Positions 31,048 through 43,695 of a stretch of DNA of 64,000 bases are shown one piece after another (within the stretch, counting starts at the first letter, position 1; each line of letters begins with the position of its first letter). Source of the stretch: Ophiocordyceps camponoti-saundersi (nom. inval.) (Eukaryota; Ascomycota; Sordariomycetes; Hypocreales; Ophiocordycipitaceae). The notes under the pieces were generated by a model, which ran no database searches, had not been told where the DNA came from, and saw nothing but the letters and a program-made list of their open reading frames with translations. The stretch lies in the NCBI GenBank assembly GCA_003339415.1, contig PDHQ01000026.1:171548-235547 (forward strand), read 5' to 3'. Position numbers and translations under genes: made by a program.

Positions 31048-32589
31048 TCAAGGCACCCCGTCGTCGTCTTCGCCGTCTCCAAAGCCGAAACTGAATCCTT
31101 CTTCAGCTTCTTCGTTCCGCCCGACGGCCGTCTCCCATTTGCGCTTCTTGCCGCCCTTGGTCGAAGCCAGGTCCAAGGCCCTGTCGAGGACGTCGGGATA
31201 CGCTGCCCGCAGTCTCTCGACGAAGAGCTTGTAGGGATCCTCGACCCGTGTTGGAAAGCCAGACACCTGATCTGGCTTGTCGCGCAAAAAGGAGAGCACC
31301 TCGGAGACGAGGTTCAGGCTCGGTGATACAGGCACAAAGTTCTGCGTCACGGCGATGCCGCTCTCGAGGTTGACCACGAGGTGCCACCATCCACTTGGTA
31401 CGTGGAGGATCTCCCCCGCGAGGCAAACACCCTCGACGCATCCGGGCAGCCGGCGTGCTTCACCGTGAAAGGTGAGGAGCCACTCGGCGATGCTCAGCGG
31501 GCTCGTCACCTCGCTGCTGTCCGGCGACACATAAACCCCGGGCACTTGCGCCGCCGGAGGAAACATGATCCAATACTTGGCCCCTTGAATGACGGCGTTC
31601 CAGGCGCTAGTTCCATTGGGATCCTTGTGGAAAGTCGAGCCGCTTCTTTCGGGTCCCGCAATCAGCCACCGGTGTGCCGGCCGCTCCCTCCCCAGTACCT
31701 CCAGCAGATCGGGCCCGAAGCAATCCGGCCGCCAATACGCCGCGTCGGCATCGCGCCCGACTTTGATGTCCATCTTCTCCACGAACTTGCGGTCGAACAA
31801 GTACAGCGGGCTTTCGTCCCGACTGTCGTTCATGTAGCTCCAATACCGACGTAGCGTCCAGTCAACGGCCTCTGCTCGAAACTCTACGTCGGCATAGTCA
31901 CGGAGAAGACTCTCTAGCGTCCATAGAGAGCAAGCTGGCCAGTTCTGAATGCATTGCGTCAAGATGAAAGGTTGTTCGGTCCATCGCTCGGCAAATTCGT
32001 CATACGTAAGGTTATCGAAGCGAGGGATGAGGTTAGCCTTTGGGATACCTCTGACGTATTGCGACAACTTGATGTTGGTGCAAGCAAAAGGTCTATGTAG
32101 GATGTCGGAAAAGACACCGCCACAGTCGATGCTCGTCTCGATGTTCTTGGGAAAAGCTCTGACCGTGCTTCTCCAGGAACCACGCCATTCAAGCAAGCGG
32201 CTACGCGTTTCGGGTAGCCTGCGGCGACAGTGTCAGAGCGTCGTGTATGGGGTTCAAGCATGCAAGCAAGAAAGTTACCGAAGATAAATAGCCTTCCACA
32301 ACTCATCCGAATGACAAAAGGCGTACAGAAACTTGCAAGTAGAGCCGAGGGTAATAAGCTCCGACTGGTCGAGATGCTCCAGAACCAACATCAAAGTTTC
32401 ATCTGGAAGAGACCCCCACGCACCTAGGGCGGCGCGTGCATCGGGACCACGTGCGAGGAGAAGATTACCCAGGGGCTTGACCCGGAGAGGATGCGAGGGG
32501 ATAGAGTGGCCATCTGCTTCGAAGGAGATGTCTGACGGCTCGCGGTACGACGTGGAAGCCGGAGCGAGCCGGAGAGTGGCCGCCGTCAT
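31048..32589 (-). CDS. F-box plus JmjC-domain oxygenase (JMJD6-like)
   Basis: Exons 32589-32279 and 32218-31048 with a 60-bp intron, 493 aa. An F-box lies at ~58-101 (LPDETLMLVLEHLDQSELITLGSTCKFLY). A cupin/JmjC domain follows. The Fe(II) ligands are His301 and Asp303 in STFHKDPNGTSAWN and His383 in VPSGWWHLVVNL, a close match to the JMJD6 active site, and the 2-oxoglutarate side is in GAKYWIMFPP. The tail is acidic with a KKRK patch. F-box/JmjC fusions occur in fungi and plants and would couple a 2-oxoglutarate hydroxylase or demethylase to an SCF ligase adaptor. The substrate is unknown. It is divergent from eIF4A. Confidence 0.85.
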
Positions 32590-33317
32590 TGGCTGTTTGG
32601 CCGGAAGGAGGTAGATGATAGATAGGAGGAGGAGGAGAAGGAGGAGGAGAAGGAGGAGGCGTCAGCGAAGAGAGTGCTATGTACGCAGGTAATATGTATT
32701 ATGTGTGCGTCATGTTCGTGCATTGCCTTTGAGAAAATACCTGTGGACTGATTCACGATTGAACTATCCGTAGTAGCAGCATAGCACATGTGAATTAGTG
32801 AGTGCACCTACCTACTAGTTGCCTACTATCTGTAGTGAGGCTCCCTATTGTGCCCTAGAATTTGCAACACACAATGCTAATAAAAACAGGGTTCAATCTC
32901 GCGGAAAAATACTTATATAAGCATTCACGGGTCCACCCCCCACAAGGATTGGGCACTGCTGATTGGCCCCCAAACAGGGAAGGATGTAAAAAAAGTCTTG
33001 TGAGCCCCTCTTTCCTTCTTCTCTTTTTTTTTTCTCCTCCAACCCTTTTTTTCCCTCTCCCCTCTATTTCTCCTTCATCCTTGAAGAGGACAATCATCTC
33101 GCGAGCATCTCGCCAAAGCACCTCGCACATCTTCTCGGCACTTGAGCGCCGATATTCGAGTCAGTCTCGATTCATATAATCTTCGCCTTCGGTCTTTCTT
33201 GGGTTCGCGCTCTTGTCGCATTCTAGTATCGCCTCCCGCGCATCTACTCAATTTTTATTTTCCAAATCTAGGTCGAGCTGTGCTTGATCTAGATTTTATC
33301 TTCACTCTTCCACCAAT
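32590..33317. other. Divergent promoter region, JmjC gene / eIF4A
   Basis: Contains GGAGGA repeats (32605-32660) on the JmjC side and, on the eIF4A side, a CT/T-rich leader (33008-33075) of the type found before highly expressed fungal genes. No gene seen. Confidence 0.6.
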
Positions 33318-34729
33318 ATGGCTACCGACAAGGGACTCGAGGATGTCCCTGAGGGTAAGTGCTTATTTCCTCCATCTTCACCATCGACCTCCGTATGACA
33401 TCGTGGAGAACCTCCGTCTGACACCTTCGGCCTACAGGACAGATCGAGTCCAACTGGGATGAGACGGTCGACTCCTTCGATGACATGAACCTCAAGGCTG
33501 AGCTGCTCCGCGGCGGTGAGTTTCCTCTCTTGTCCCCGAGCCATTACTAGACCCCTCTGCGCTCGGAACAATCAACTAATTCGCCCCTCAAAGTCTACGC
33601 CTATGGCTTCGAACGGCCTTCCGCCATCCAGCAGCGGGCCATCATGCCTGTCATCAAGGGTCACGATGTCATTGCCCAGGCGCAGTCTGGAACTGGAAAG
33701 ACGGCCACATTTTCCATCTCGGTTCTCCAAAAGATTGATCCGGCCATGAAGCAGTGTCAGGCCCTGATCTTGGCCCCCACTCGTGAACTCGCCCAGCAGA
33801 TCCAAAAGGTCGTCGTCGCCATTGGTGACTTCATGAACGTCGAATGCCACGCCTGCATCGGTGGCACCAGCGTGCGAGAGGATATGAAATCTCTTCAGGA
33901 AGGCCCCCAGGTTGTCGTCGGCACCCCTGGCCGTGTTCACGACATGATTCAGCGTCGTTTCCTCAAGACTGATGAAATGAAGATGTTTGTCCTCGACGAG
34001 GCAGACGAGATGCTTTCGGTAAGACTCTTCCGCTGGCATGCTCTTTTCACTCTTCTCTAACACGCCCTCGTCAAGCGCGGTTTCACCGACCAAATCTACG
34101 AAATCTTCCAGCTCCTGCCCCAGTCCACCCAGGTAGTCCTTCTGTCGGCCACCATGCCTCAGGATGTGCTCGAGGTTACCACCCGCTTTATGCGTGATCC
34201 GATCCGCATCCTCGTCAAAAAGGACGAGCTTACCCTTGAGGGTATCAAGCAGTTCTACATCGCTGTGGAGAAGGAGGAGTGGAAGCTCGATACCCTCTCC
34301 GATCTTTACGAGACGGTCACCATTACACAGGCCGTCATCTTCTGCAACACTCGCAGAAAGGTTGACTGGCTCACCGACAAGCTCACCGCCCGTGACTTTA
34401 CCGTCTCCGCCATGCACGGCGACATGGACCAGGCTCAGCGCGACTTGATTATGAAGGAGTTCCGTTCCGGCTCCTCGCGCGTCCTCATCGCCACCGACCT
34501 CCTTGCCCGCGGCATCGACGTCCAGCAGGTTTCCCTCGTCATCAACTATGACTTGCCGGCCAACCGCGAAAACTACATTCACCGCATCGGTCGCGGCGGT
34601 CGTTTCGGCCGCAAGGGCGTTGCCATCAACTTTGTCACCGCTGAGGATGTGCGCATGATGCGCGAAATCGAGCAATTTTACAGCACCCAGATTGAGGAAA
34701 TGCCCATGAATGTGGCTGATCTCATCTAA
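33318..34729 (+). CDS. tif1: Eukaryotic translation initiation factor 4A
   Basis: Four exons: 33318-33354, 33438-33515, 33594-34018, 34076-34729, giving 397 aa, the normal eIF4A length. DEAD-box motifs in order: Q motif ([11 protein letters not shown]), [31 protein letters not shown] (the last intron follows it), [22 protein letters not shown] and [13 protein letters not shown]. Joining exons 3 and 4 restores [19 protein letters not shown]. It is the ATP-dependent RNA helicase of eIF4F that unwinds 5' leaders for ribosome scanning. Two very short 5' exons and a pyrimidine-rich leader suggest strong constitutive expression. Confidence 0.97.
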
Positions 34730-35830
34730 AGCAGCTCGACCTTGATTGATAGTCGTTTCCCGGGGCGGTTGAGACCCGAGGTAGACGACGACGACAGTTT
34801 TGGCATCTGCAGGGGTGTTTGCGGTGATTTTCTCAGGGCAGCTGTTGATAGATTTTTGCGTTTCTAGAGATACATCCGAGACGAACCCGTGTCGACGTGA
34901 TCCGTCTCGCGGTCGCTGGAGGGCAGAAAACTCGGGGACTGGCTGCACGAGAGGGGGGGAAGTTGGTATTGGCACCTCGGTAGTAGTCGGAACGGCTGTC
35001 TTGTGTGTGGGAGGGCTACCAACAGAAGAGAGAGAGAGAGAGGAGAGGAGAAGACGGAGGGGGTGGAGGAGGAGAGGAGAAGACGGAGGGGGTGGAGGAG
35101 GAGAGTGAGAGAGACGAAGAAAGAAAAGTAATGCAACGGCTCTTGTCTTTTCATTTATCTAATTCCTTTGTCATGTCTTTTATCATTGAGTCACCCCAGT
35201 CACTGTATCTAGGCCGAGCTTCGTTTCATTACTACTACTTGACGCAGTTACGTGATTCCTTACCTGCCTTCAACTACTGTTCAACTTATCGATATCGTGA
35301 TGGGTAGTAAGGTGAGTACTTATATGTATTAGCTGCGTCGAAGGACGACGGAACAGAATGGATTCAGACACCACGTATGTATGTGTGTATGATCATACAT
35401 ATACACTCCAAAGACGGGGCGAACCTTGGACTGAAGAGGACAGATTCTACCACCACTTGGGGTCGGTCGTAGCCTCGATGCAGAAGCCAGAGAAGTCAGT
35501 CGATATCACATGCAGTCCCGAGAGACGAACACGAAGAGTTGAGATAAAAAATAAATAACAAAAGAAAGGTAAAATATGGCTGTCCAAGCCCTATCGAAAG
35601 AATCATCCGATCATCGCATACACACACACACACACACACACACACCAGCCCGTGACTCCAGGCCGTCCATTATCAACGCCGGTGGTATAAAGTAAAAGGC
35701 TAAAAGGCGCACCACTCCTCGATCATCGTTGGCAGACAGGCACGTGCTGCCCCTGTAAAAGTCTCATTCTCCTCATTCTCATCTCCTGTTTTTTTTTTTA
35801 AATCATTGCCCGCCTTCCCCCTTTTCCCCT
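34730..35830. other. Intergenic, convergent
   Basis: Holds a tandem duplication of a ~32-bp GA-rich unit (GGAGAGGAGAAGACGGAGGG core) at 35039-35103 and an (AC)n microsatellite at 35619-35645. No gene is supported. Confidence 0.6.
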
Positions 35831-37562
35831 TCAACATCCCCGGGGAAAAGAAGTTGCCGTCGGCGGAGGACTCTTAATGGCCTGGCCGGCGTACGCACCA
35901 GGGATGGGAACGGCCTCGTATGTCGGCTCGCCGGCCGCTCCGGGGGCGTGCTCGGCCATGGTCTCGGTTGGCGAGGTGGGCGTCCTGGCAGTAGGAGCCG
36001 GGTTGGGGGCGAAGGCACCCTGGTTCAGCTTTGGCGTGGCAGAAGGGGCCTTGGTCGGGGGCGGCTGCAGCTTGAAGCCGGGGAGGGGTGCCGAGAACTG
36101 GGGTGTCGAGAACTGGGACTGGGGCTCGACGACGTGGCCGCCGGGGGTGAAGGGGTTGACCTCGTCGATGTCGGAGAGGTTACGGTACGCGGCGGGCGGG
36201 TGGCGAGGGGACATGGCGTAATGGCTGAGGGAAGGGGACTTGGGACCGCCGAAGCCGGGCGTGTTGGGGGCCGACTGGGAACGTAGCTGTGCCAGGTAAA
36301 GATCGGAACGGGCCCTGTCCCGCAGGTCCATGGACTTGAAGAGGCGGCGCTTGGTGTAGTAGCGGTAGAAGACGATGCTGTAGAGGGCGATGGAGATGAC
36401 CTCGATGACGATCTCGATGACGATGCACACCAAGGACCAGTTTTGCAGACGACAGACCAGCTGATAGTCGACCTTTTGGCTGAAGACGTCGGAGCGAGTG
36501 TTGTCGACGCAGGCCCATCCCCACATGTCCTTGTTGTTGCCGTGATCCCTGGTATGCTGGAAGAGGGCAGCTGTGATGACCCAGAGAAGGAGACTGGTGA
36601 TGAACTGGAACCAGAGTCAGAGTCAGTCAAGGCCGGAGCAGTTGTTGACGTGTTTTGCAAAAGAAGAAGAGAAAAATATAACTCACCCAGCCGACGGCAA
36701 AGGTCTGGTAGTAAGTGTTGACCTTTTCCGCGCGCTTGTGCCCGCCCCGACAGTAGGCGGCAAAAACGACGATGCAGACAAAGAGAGAGAGGCAGGCCAT
36801 GGCCAGAGCGAGCTTCTGCGGCCATGCCTTGGACGAGGTATTGGGCGCCCATGCCGGCATGTTGCTCTGGTTGGGCAGACTCTTGGTGGCGTTGAAGATG
36901 GAAAACGAAGCAGAGAGCATGGAAAGAATAATGAGAGAGCAACTGAAACTGACACCGCGAAGAGCAAACTTGGCCATTCGAACCCGCGTCTTCATCTTCT
37001 GTCAAGGCCGTCAGCGGTCGCGTCACTCCAAGGCCTTTGGTGCAATCCCAGACGGCACTTACAACGTCCTTGACCTGCTCCTTGTCGGTCGACAGCTCAC
37101 GTTTCTCGAGCATCTCCTCCTCACGAAAGGTAGGGCTGAGCGGGTTCGTGAACTGCCTGCCGGGGGTCCCCGGCGTCTTGATGGCGCTCTTGAGCGGTGG
37201 TGACATCGGGGTGGCGGGGACGGCTACGGACTCTGGTCTGGTCTGATTGCCGTTGATGTAGCCGAAGCCGATATCACCTGGTTGAGACTGAACTGTTTGA
37301 AACTTGACCGGATCGGAGAAGGGAGACACTGGGCCGATGGGCGAGTGAACCGAGGTAGCCTCGGCAAAACGAGGCGTACGAGGAAGCTTGAGCGAGTTGG
37401 TTGAAGAAGATGAAGCAGACGTGGAGCGAGTGGGCGTCAGATTCAGAGCCGTAGGCCGTTTCTTCTCGGCAAAGCCTACAGGCCAAAACACGGGACAAAG
37501 AGTTAGACAGAATATAGAGAGACGGGATGGACCAAAGACGACGGACCTTGTTCGAGGGCCAT
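35831..37562 (-). CDS. Four-TM membrane protein with proline-rich tails
   Basis: Four exons: 37562-37547, 37475-37063, 36998-36687, 36604-35831, 504 aa. The N-terminal ~145 residues are Ser/Thr/Pro-rich with many SP/TP sites. Four hydrophobic helices follow: FSCSLIILSMLSASFSIF, LALAMACLSLFVCIVVFAA, GWVFITSLLLWVITAALF (across the third junction) and WSLVCIVIEIVIEVISIALY. A ~200-residue cytosolic tail rich in Pro, Ser and Thr ends the protein. Uninterrupted helices across splices support the model. The layout resembles the filamentous-fungus proteins annotated as hyphal anastomosis protein HAM-8, but I hold this only as a possibility. Numerous TP/SP motifs suggest kinase regulation. Confidence 0.7.
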
Positions 37563-39451
37563 GGTGGTTGAAGCAGAATGTCAAGCAGATCGGTGATGCG
37601 TTTGTATGTGTGTAAGACGGGGGGGGTTGGCGCTCGATACGGGAACAAGGCTTTCAAACCAGTCGCAAGCAACGTCCCGAACACGGCTCAGAGGGAAAGA
37701 GGCGAAAGAAAATGGGGGAGAGACCAGCTGTCGAGGAGAAAGGGGAGAGAAGAGAAGCCGGAGGAGGGACTCAGGGCAGTTTTGAGCAGCCCATCAGAGG
37801 CAAAGCTGCAGCAGAGGGGGGGGGGGGGGGGGGGGGGGCAAGGGGGGGGGGTCCAGCTTAGGCCTGATTTGATAGAGCCCGGGCCGGGGGTCCAGCGGCT
37901 GCACAGGGCCAAAGGGACGATGACGATGCGACGACGACTGGCCCGGCGGCTGGGCTAGAGTGGAGCCATGCAAGTCGTTCGTCGTACTGCTGCAGCAGGT
38001 GAAGGCTGGATATGCTGTGCGAGGCGACGAAGGGAAGAGAGGAGGGGGGGGGGGGCTTATTGTTGGTGGCGGCGAAGACGACGACGACGACGACGACAAG
38101 ACAGAGAAAACGAATTTAACCGAGAGCCCTCTGGAAGGGCCATAGAAAGGCCTGAGCCAACGGCGAGGGTCCGTGAAGAGGCTCTCTATCCTTTGAGAGA
38201 GTCTAGTGAGATGTTGATGAGGACGTGATACGGTGCGGGCGATGGCGCGCACCGGGCGTCCATCTCGCACTCTCCCCCCCCCTTTCACTTTCACTTCCCC
38301 TTTCAACCCCCACCTCGACTTTGCAGTGTTGTAATCAGAACTATGTGTGTTGCGTTGCGCGGCTGACAGCAGATGATTGGGTGTACTGCTGGATAGACGC
38401 CGCCCGCCTTCTTTTGCCTCCCCCCCCCCCGAGTATGTATGTACCTCCCCCCCCCCCTGCCACTATCGAATGGGCGCCAATGTAAGCCCCCGGATTCGCT
38501 GTCGTTTCACGGCGCTTGTCGATCTCTCGAATGAGTACCGAGTGGCCGTCAAGGCCCCGATTCGTTGTCGTCTTAAATTAGAAACTCGGTCCCTTACTAG
38601 GCTTCTTTGTTCAGCCGATTTTCCGCTCATTGTACATACATACAGACCACAAGGATGATAGAGGTTAGTTTCTACGGGTATAATGGTGTTTCGGAAGTCT
38701 TGGAAACATGTCAAGTCTCTGTCGAGAAATATGTCGTGCTCGTTGTTTTCTTCATCTCTTCGGTCGAAGTCTGTGTGGATAAGATAAGATTTCATTCCAA
38801 TGAATAGGTAGATGCACCTTCACATAAGATGGCATGGTCACACGGAATACAGGCTGGTCTGAGGCTTAGCTCGCCCTTCACTTCATCAATCAAGACTCTC
38901 ATGTCATCAACATCATGAACCGAGTATCCGTGAAGAGTGCCACTTTACTCCGTACAGTTGCCAGCAGCTTCAAGAGCAAAACACGTGGCTCATAACAGCA
39001 TTCATACCTAGCGTTAGCTTGGCTCGAGGACTCCCCCCAGGTCATTGACACATCATTCTTCACCTGACTGCGTTTTTGCTGCTGTCTTGGCCCAAAGACC
39101 CGCGTAAATTGCAGGTTGTAGGAGCAGGTATGTCCTGATCAAGAAGAAGATGAGTTCCAATCTGAGCATCAGCCCGTGTCAATTCTGCCTTCCACTTTAG
39201 TCCCCCGCCATTAGGTACCTAGGGAGTTGCTTGCGACCTTAGTCCGTCTGGCCACGTGACACGAGCCTGTTAGGCCCGGATAGGTTTAGCGCAGACTATT
39301 CTTACCTCTCTCCTACTCCTCCCTCAAAATCTTAGTGCCTATGATTCACCAGCTCTGCACACGAAGCGAAATTCTGCGGCCACGACAAAACATCGCATCA
39401 CCTGCGCCACGGCCTTCCCTCCATCTCTTATCCGCCTCGACTGACTGAAAA
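37563..39451. other. Divergent intergenic region with poly(G) run
   Basis: 1.9 kb between the four-TM gene and eIF2-gamma. It contains G23 at 37816-37838 and G10 at 37842-37851, (GAC)n near 38078-38100, C runs near 38420 and 38448, and otherwise nothing gene-like. Confidence 0.6.
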
Positions 39452-41115
39452 ATGTCTGCCGAAGGCGATCCCAAGATCGACGATGTCGACTCCGAGTCGG
39501 ATTCCGGCGAGTCCTTTGACGGCCAGGACGTCGGCGAGGGCGCAAATCAGCCTCTCAAGTCAGCTCTTAAGAAGTCACACCCTGTGATACCAGATCAGTC
39601 CATTCAACGCCCTCCGCTGCCTCCTCAAACGGATCCCAAAGATCTCGACGTCGCCAGCCTGAATCCTCTAACACCAGAGATCATCGCCCGGCAAGCAACA
39701 ATCAATATCGGCACTATAGGGCATGTGGCTCACGGAAAATCCACCGTCGTCAAGGCCATCTCCGGCGTGCAGACGGTTCGTTTCAAGAACGAGCTGGTTC
39801 GCAACATCACCATCAAGTTGGGCTACGCCAATGCCAAGATCTACAAGTGTGATAACCCCAAGTGTCCTCGCCCGGGTTGCTACAAGAGCTACAAGAGCGA
39901 CAAAGAGGTCGACCCTGCCTGCGAGCGCCCGGGTTGCGGCGGCACTTTGAGGCTCCTCCGGCATGTATCGTAAGTCCAGGTCAGTTACGGCGAGAAGAGA
40001 AATCTGTTCTGATGCAGCCTCGATATAGGTTCGTCGACTGCCCTGGTCATGATATTCTCATGAGCACTATGTTGTCGGGCGCTGCCGTCATGGATGCCGC
40101 TCTTCTCTTGATTGCTGGGAACGAATCATGCCCTCAGCCTCAGACCGCGGAACATTTGGCCGCCATTGAGATTATGAAGCTCGACAAGATCATCATCCTT
40201 CAAAACAAGGTTGATCTTATCAGGGAAGAGGCCGCACAGCAACACTATGAATCCATCCTCAAGTTTATTCGAGGAACAGTCGCCCGCAACTCTCCCATCA
40301 TACCCGTCTCCGCTCAGCTCAAGTTCAACATCGATGCCGTCATTGAGGCCATCGTAAACACGGTTCCCGTGCCTCTCAGGGATTTTTCCATGGACCCACG
40401 CATGATCATCATTCGATCCTTTGATGTCAATAAGCCTGGCGCAGAAATCGACGAGCTCAAAGGTGGCGTCGCCGGTGGAAGTATCTTGCACGGCGTTCTC
40501 AAGCTCGGCGATGAGATTGAGATTCGGCCCGGCATCGTGTCTCGCGACGAAAGCGGCTCTCTCAAGTGCACCCCCATCTTCAGCAGAGTCGTCTCTCTCA
40601 ACTCGGAAGACAACGACCTCAAATATGCCGTCCCCGGCGGCCTTATCGGTGTCGGGACCAGGATCGACCCTACCTTGTGCCGAGCCGACCGCCTAGTCGG
40701 CTTCGTACTCGGCCTCAGGGGCAGACTTCCCGACATTTACAGCGAGATCGAGGTCAACTTTTACCTCCTCCGTCGTCTGCTCGGCGTGAGAACCGCCGAC
40801 GGCAAGCAAGCAAAGGTGGCTAAACTGGCCAAGAACGAAGTCATCATGGTCAACATCGGGTCGACCTCGACTGGCGCCAAGGTTGCTGCCATCAAGAATG
40901 ACGCCGCCAAGCTTGTTTTGACGACCCCTGCTTGCACTAATATCGGAGAGAAGGTGGCGTTGAGCCGACGTATCGAGAAGCATTGGCGTCTTATCGGTTG
41001 GGCCACCATCGCTGCGTAAGTCCTCTATCTGAATTGCTGTGCTTCCTGCTATCCGCCGCCTTGCTAACATACATACGCCTTTAGCGGTGTAACTATTGAG
41101 CCCAGCCTGTCTTAG
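39452..41115 (+). CDS. gcd11: Translation initiation factor eIF2 gamma subunit
   Basis: Exons 39452-39969, 40029-41015 and 41085-41115, 511 aa. An acidic N-terminal ~80 residues precede the GTPase domain. P-loop GHVAHGKST, switch-2 DCPGHD (restored by joining exons 1 and 2) and base-recognition NKVDL are present. A zinc-ribbon insert [11 protein letters not shown]...CERPGC lies between them. Domains II and III follow, ending in the short third exon (GVTIEPSLS). It carries initiator Met-tRNA to the 40S subunit as part of the eIF2 ternary complex. Length and last-exon position agree with other ascomycetes. Confidence 0.96.
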
Positions 41116-41740
41116 AGTGGCTCAGTGACATGATTTAAAGGTCACGTGAACAATACTATGTAAGCAGCATTATCCTAGAGCTGCCTCTTGGGAGAATAAA
41201 TTGTCGTCTCCTTATACGCGACCAGGGAGAAAGAGATACCGCGAGCTACGCGTTAAGTATTGGCGCCGAACCCTGCCTTGGTATACGAATTGAAGGGTGC
41301 GGTGATTGCGCACCCAGAGGTGTATTCCTACAGGTATTGGAAACAAGTGAATCTTGACGTGCTTTGGTATGCAAAGTAGTATGTCAGCTTGCTCAGTGGA
41401 TGGACACCCGTTGGTCATACAGTTAATCAGAGGGACATGATAGCTCCCAATGACAAGTTCAGTCATCCGTACAGGTTACACCTAGTAGGTGGTCATCCTC
41501 ACGCAAGCTAGGTATCTAACTCCTACATGCTCATGTGAGAGACTTGTTAACGCGTGGCTAATTAACATTATACTGGCGAAGAAAATGATGATGGGCCAGG
41601 CCGGCGTCAAGAGGAGGACGGGAAAGAGCTGATTAGTTACCACGGTGACGAGGATCGATAGGGTAGGCTGCTCAGCAGCGTTTCTATGTAGATATCCGTC
41701 GAGGCATGGCGCATGCCAGTCACCCAACTCAAGGTCCTTT
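41116..41740. other. Intergenic, convergent
   Basis: 625 bp of unique sequence between eIF2-gamma and the Laa2-like gene. No gene or repeat noted. Confidence 0.6.
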
Positions 41741-43097
41741 TTATTTCCGCACCTTTCGCGCGTGCTTAACGAGATTCTCTATGACACCCTCAAAGGCCTC
41801 CCGGTCTCCGATCTTCTCGTCGGTCCTCTGCTTCCAGTACTCCAAGAGCTCCTTGGCCGCGTCCTGCATGGACTCGAGCTTCTTCACGTGCTCCTTGAGC
41901 TCGTCGTCCGTCATGCCGTTGAGCGCCTCGTCCGTGGTTGTGCAGAGGTACCGAGCAGCGACGAGATCCAGCTCGGGCTGCGGGGGCGGACCTTTGCGGC
42001 CCTTGGACGCGGTACGCTTATTCCCCTGTGCATCTACCGAGGTGGAGGAGGCGTTGGCCCCGTCTCGGCGGTTGCGCGAGGCCGACCGCGAGTCGCTCGA
42101 GTTTCGGGGCGACGTGGTCGGCGCGCTCAGCGAGGGGAGGATCAGCTTCTTCTGCTTCGAGGCGGGTAGGATCTCGTCCAGGTCTACAGGTACGCCTAGG
42201 GAGACGAGAAAGAGACGACGGGTGCGCGACCGGATCCAGTCTGGGGGCGCGAGAGGTGGGGGAGCGACGAGCTGAGACCATAAGGGTGCGGCTCGCGGGG
42301 TAGAGAAGACGGACATGTCCTTGGGCGGAGGTGGTAAGGTGATGTAATTCAGTTGGTCGGGTGGGAAAAGCGCAGACAGATACGGCTCTGTCGAGGATGT
42401 GACTTCGTCCGGACTCAATCCTTGGAAGTCGGGTATTGGCTGTAGCTGTCGTCAGAGGGGGGAGCTCAGGGGAGAGGGCGGCAAAGACGAAACCGGCACT
42501 TACGAATGGCAATTGGGTCGGCTGCGCGGAAGGGGGAGGCTGAGCCGCGGGAGGCGCAGGCTGGAAGCCTTCTTCAAAGTCGCCGAAGTCGTCGCCTTCT
42601 GCGAAGTCATCGAAATCGTCGCCATCCTCATCATGACCGCTCCGGTTCTCGCCAGCGGCATCCGCCTCAATACTCGGCGCAGCCTCGGCACCGCCTTCTA
42701 GTTCGGGCTCCCCAGAGGTCGAGCTGGCTCCCGCGTCGGAGTCGACTCGCACCGTGGAAGGCGTCTTGTTTCCAGCAACTGGAGAAGGCGTCTCAGGATC
42801 TAGCTCACTCTGGTCGTCGTCGGCGCATGCGGTTTTTTTCGCTGCGTCACCGTCTGATGATGCGCTGGCGACCTGAGGGTCTGTAAAGGACTTTGTTGGA
42901 GACGCGCCTCGAGGACTGGCGGGACCGGACTGCGCATCTGTAAACTGGTCGTCCTCGTCTGATGACTCGCCTATAGGGGGTAAAAGCTATATATCAGCTT
43001 CGGGGTGACAGAGTCGGGCGTAGAGCAGCAAACCTTTCCCCGTATCTGATGCTTTCATCTCCGAGGGAAGAGATTCCCGGCCCTCGGAGGCGGACAT
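41741..43097 (-). CDS. Laa2-like AP-1 accessory protein (DUF5102-type)
   Basis: Exons 43097-43034, 42970-42504 and 42439-41741, 409 aa. The N-terminal ~120 residues are acidic and disordered. Then comes a DDFDDFAEGDDFGDFEEGF cluster, repeated DF motifs typical of proteins that bind clathrin-adaptor ear domains. After a Pro-rich linker (PAPPAAQPPPSAQPTQLPF) the third exon gives PIPDFQGLSPDEV and a helical C-terminus ending in a Lys/Arg-rich tail. This layout fits the fungal DUF5102 group that includes yeast Laa2, which recruits AP-1/Laa1 to late Golgi membranes. The family call is moderate. Divergent from NSP1 over ~600 bp. Confidence 0.65.
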
Positions 43098-43695
43098 TGC
43101 CTCGCCTCGGCGTGTAGCTTCGGTGTTCGAAGCCGGTGCTGGTGATTCAGGGGGTATCTGTATGCGTGTAAATAAGGAAAGGGTCGGAGCTGCAATGTCG
43201 ATGGGAGTCTCTGTCTTGAAGGGTCCTTCGTTCTGGATAGCCGCACGATAATGTACTCTAGAATAGCTTCGAATGTAGGGGATATCAGTTAACTTAAAGA
43301 CGTCGTGGTAAGGGAGTCCCGATCGGGTCGTCTTCTTAGAATCGATCGAAGGAGGTCTATCACGTGATGAAACCGTTATCGATAGATGTGGCGGTGCGGC
43401 TGTCTCAGCCTCGCAACCGCGTTTTTTCTTCCTTCTTTCTCCACGCCGTGGCGCGTCACTCTCAAGAGGCTTTGTTCACACTTCTCCTCAGCCTCCCCAT
43501 CAGCAACGGTTTCTACCTTGCAGAGACAACAAATAACAGCCTTACTAACCTAGCTGTGCATCTCATCGACAAACCGCTCTTATTGGACTCGTGTCGCCCC
43601 CATCCTTTCTTATTCACCTGGCCCTAGTGGCTTGGTGTCTTATTCCTTGGTCGTCGACCTCCGACTGCTATTCACTCTCCCTCATCCCTACCGCC
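43098..43695. promoter_or_regulatory. Bidirectional promoter, Laa2-like / NSP1
   Basis: 598 bp between two divergent starts. It includes a CACGTG E-box near 43351 and CT-rich sequence towards NSP1. No other gene is visible. Confidence 0.45.

Noticed and set aside
33572..34975. 467-codon minus-strand frame over eIF4A
   Set aside because: Antisense shadow; the plus strand holds all DEAD-box motifs, and the minus frame reads through eIF4A introns.
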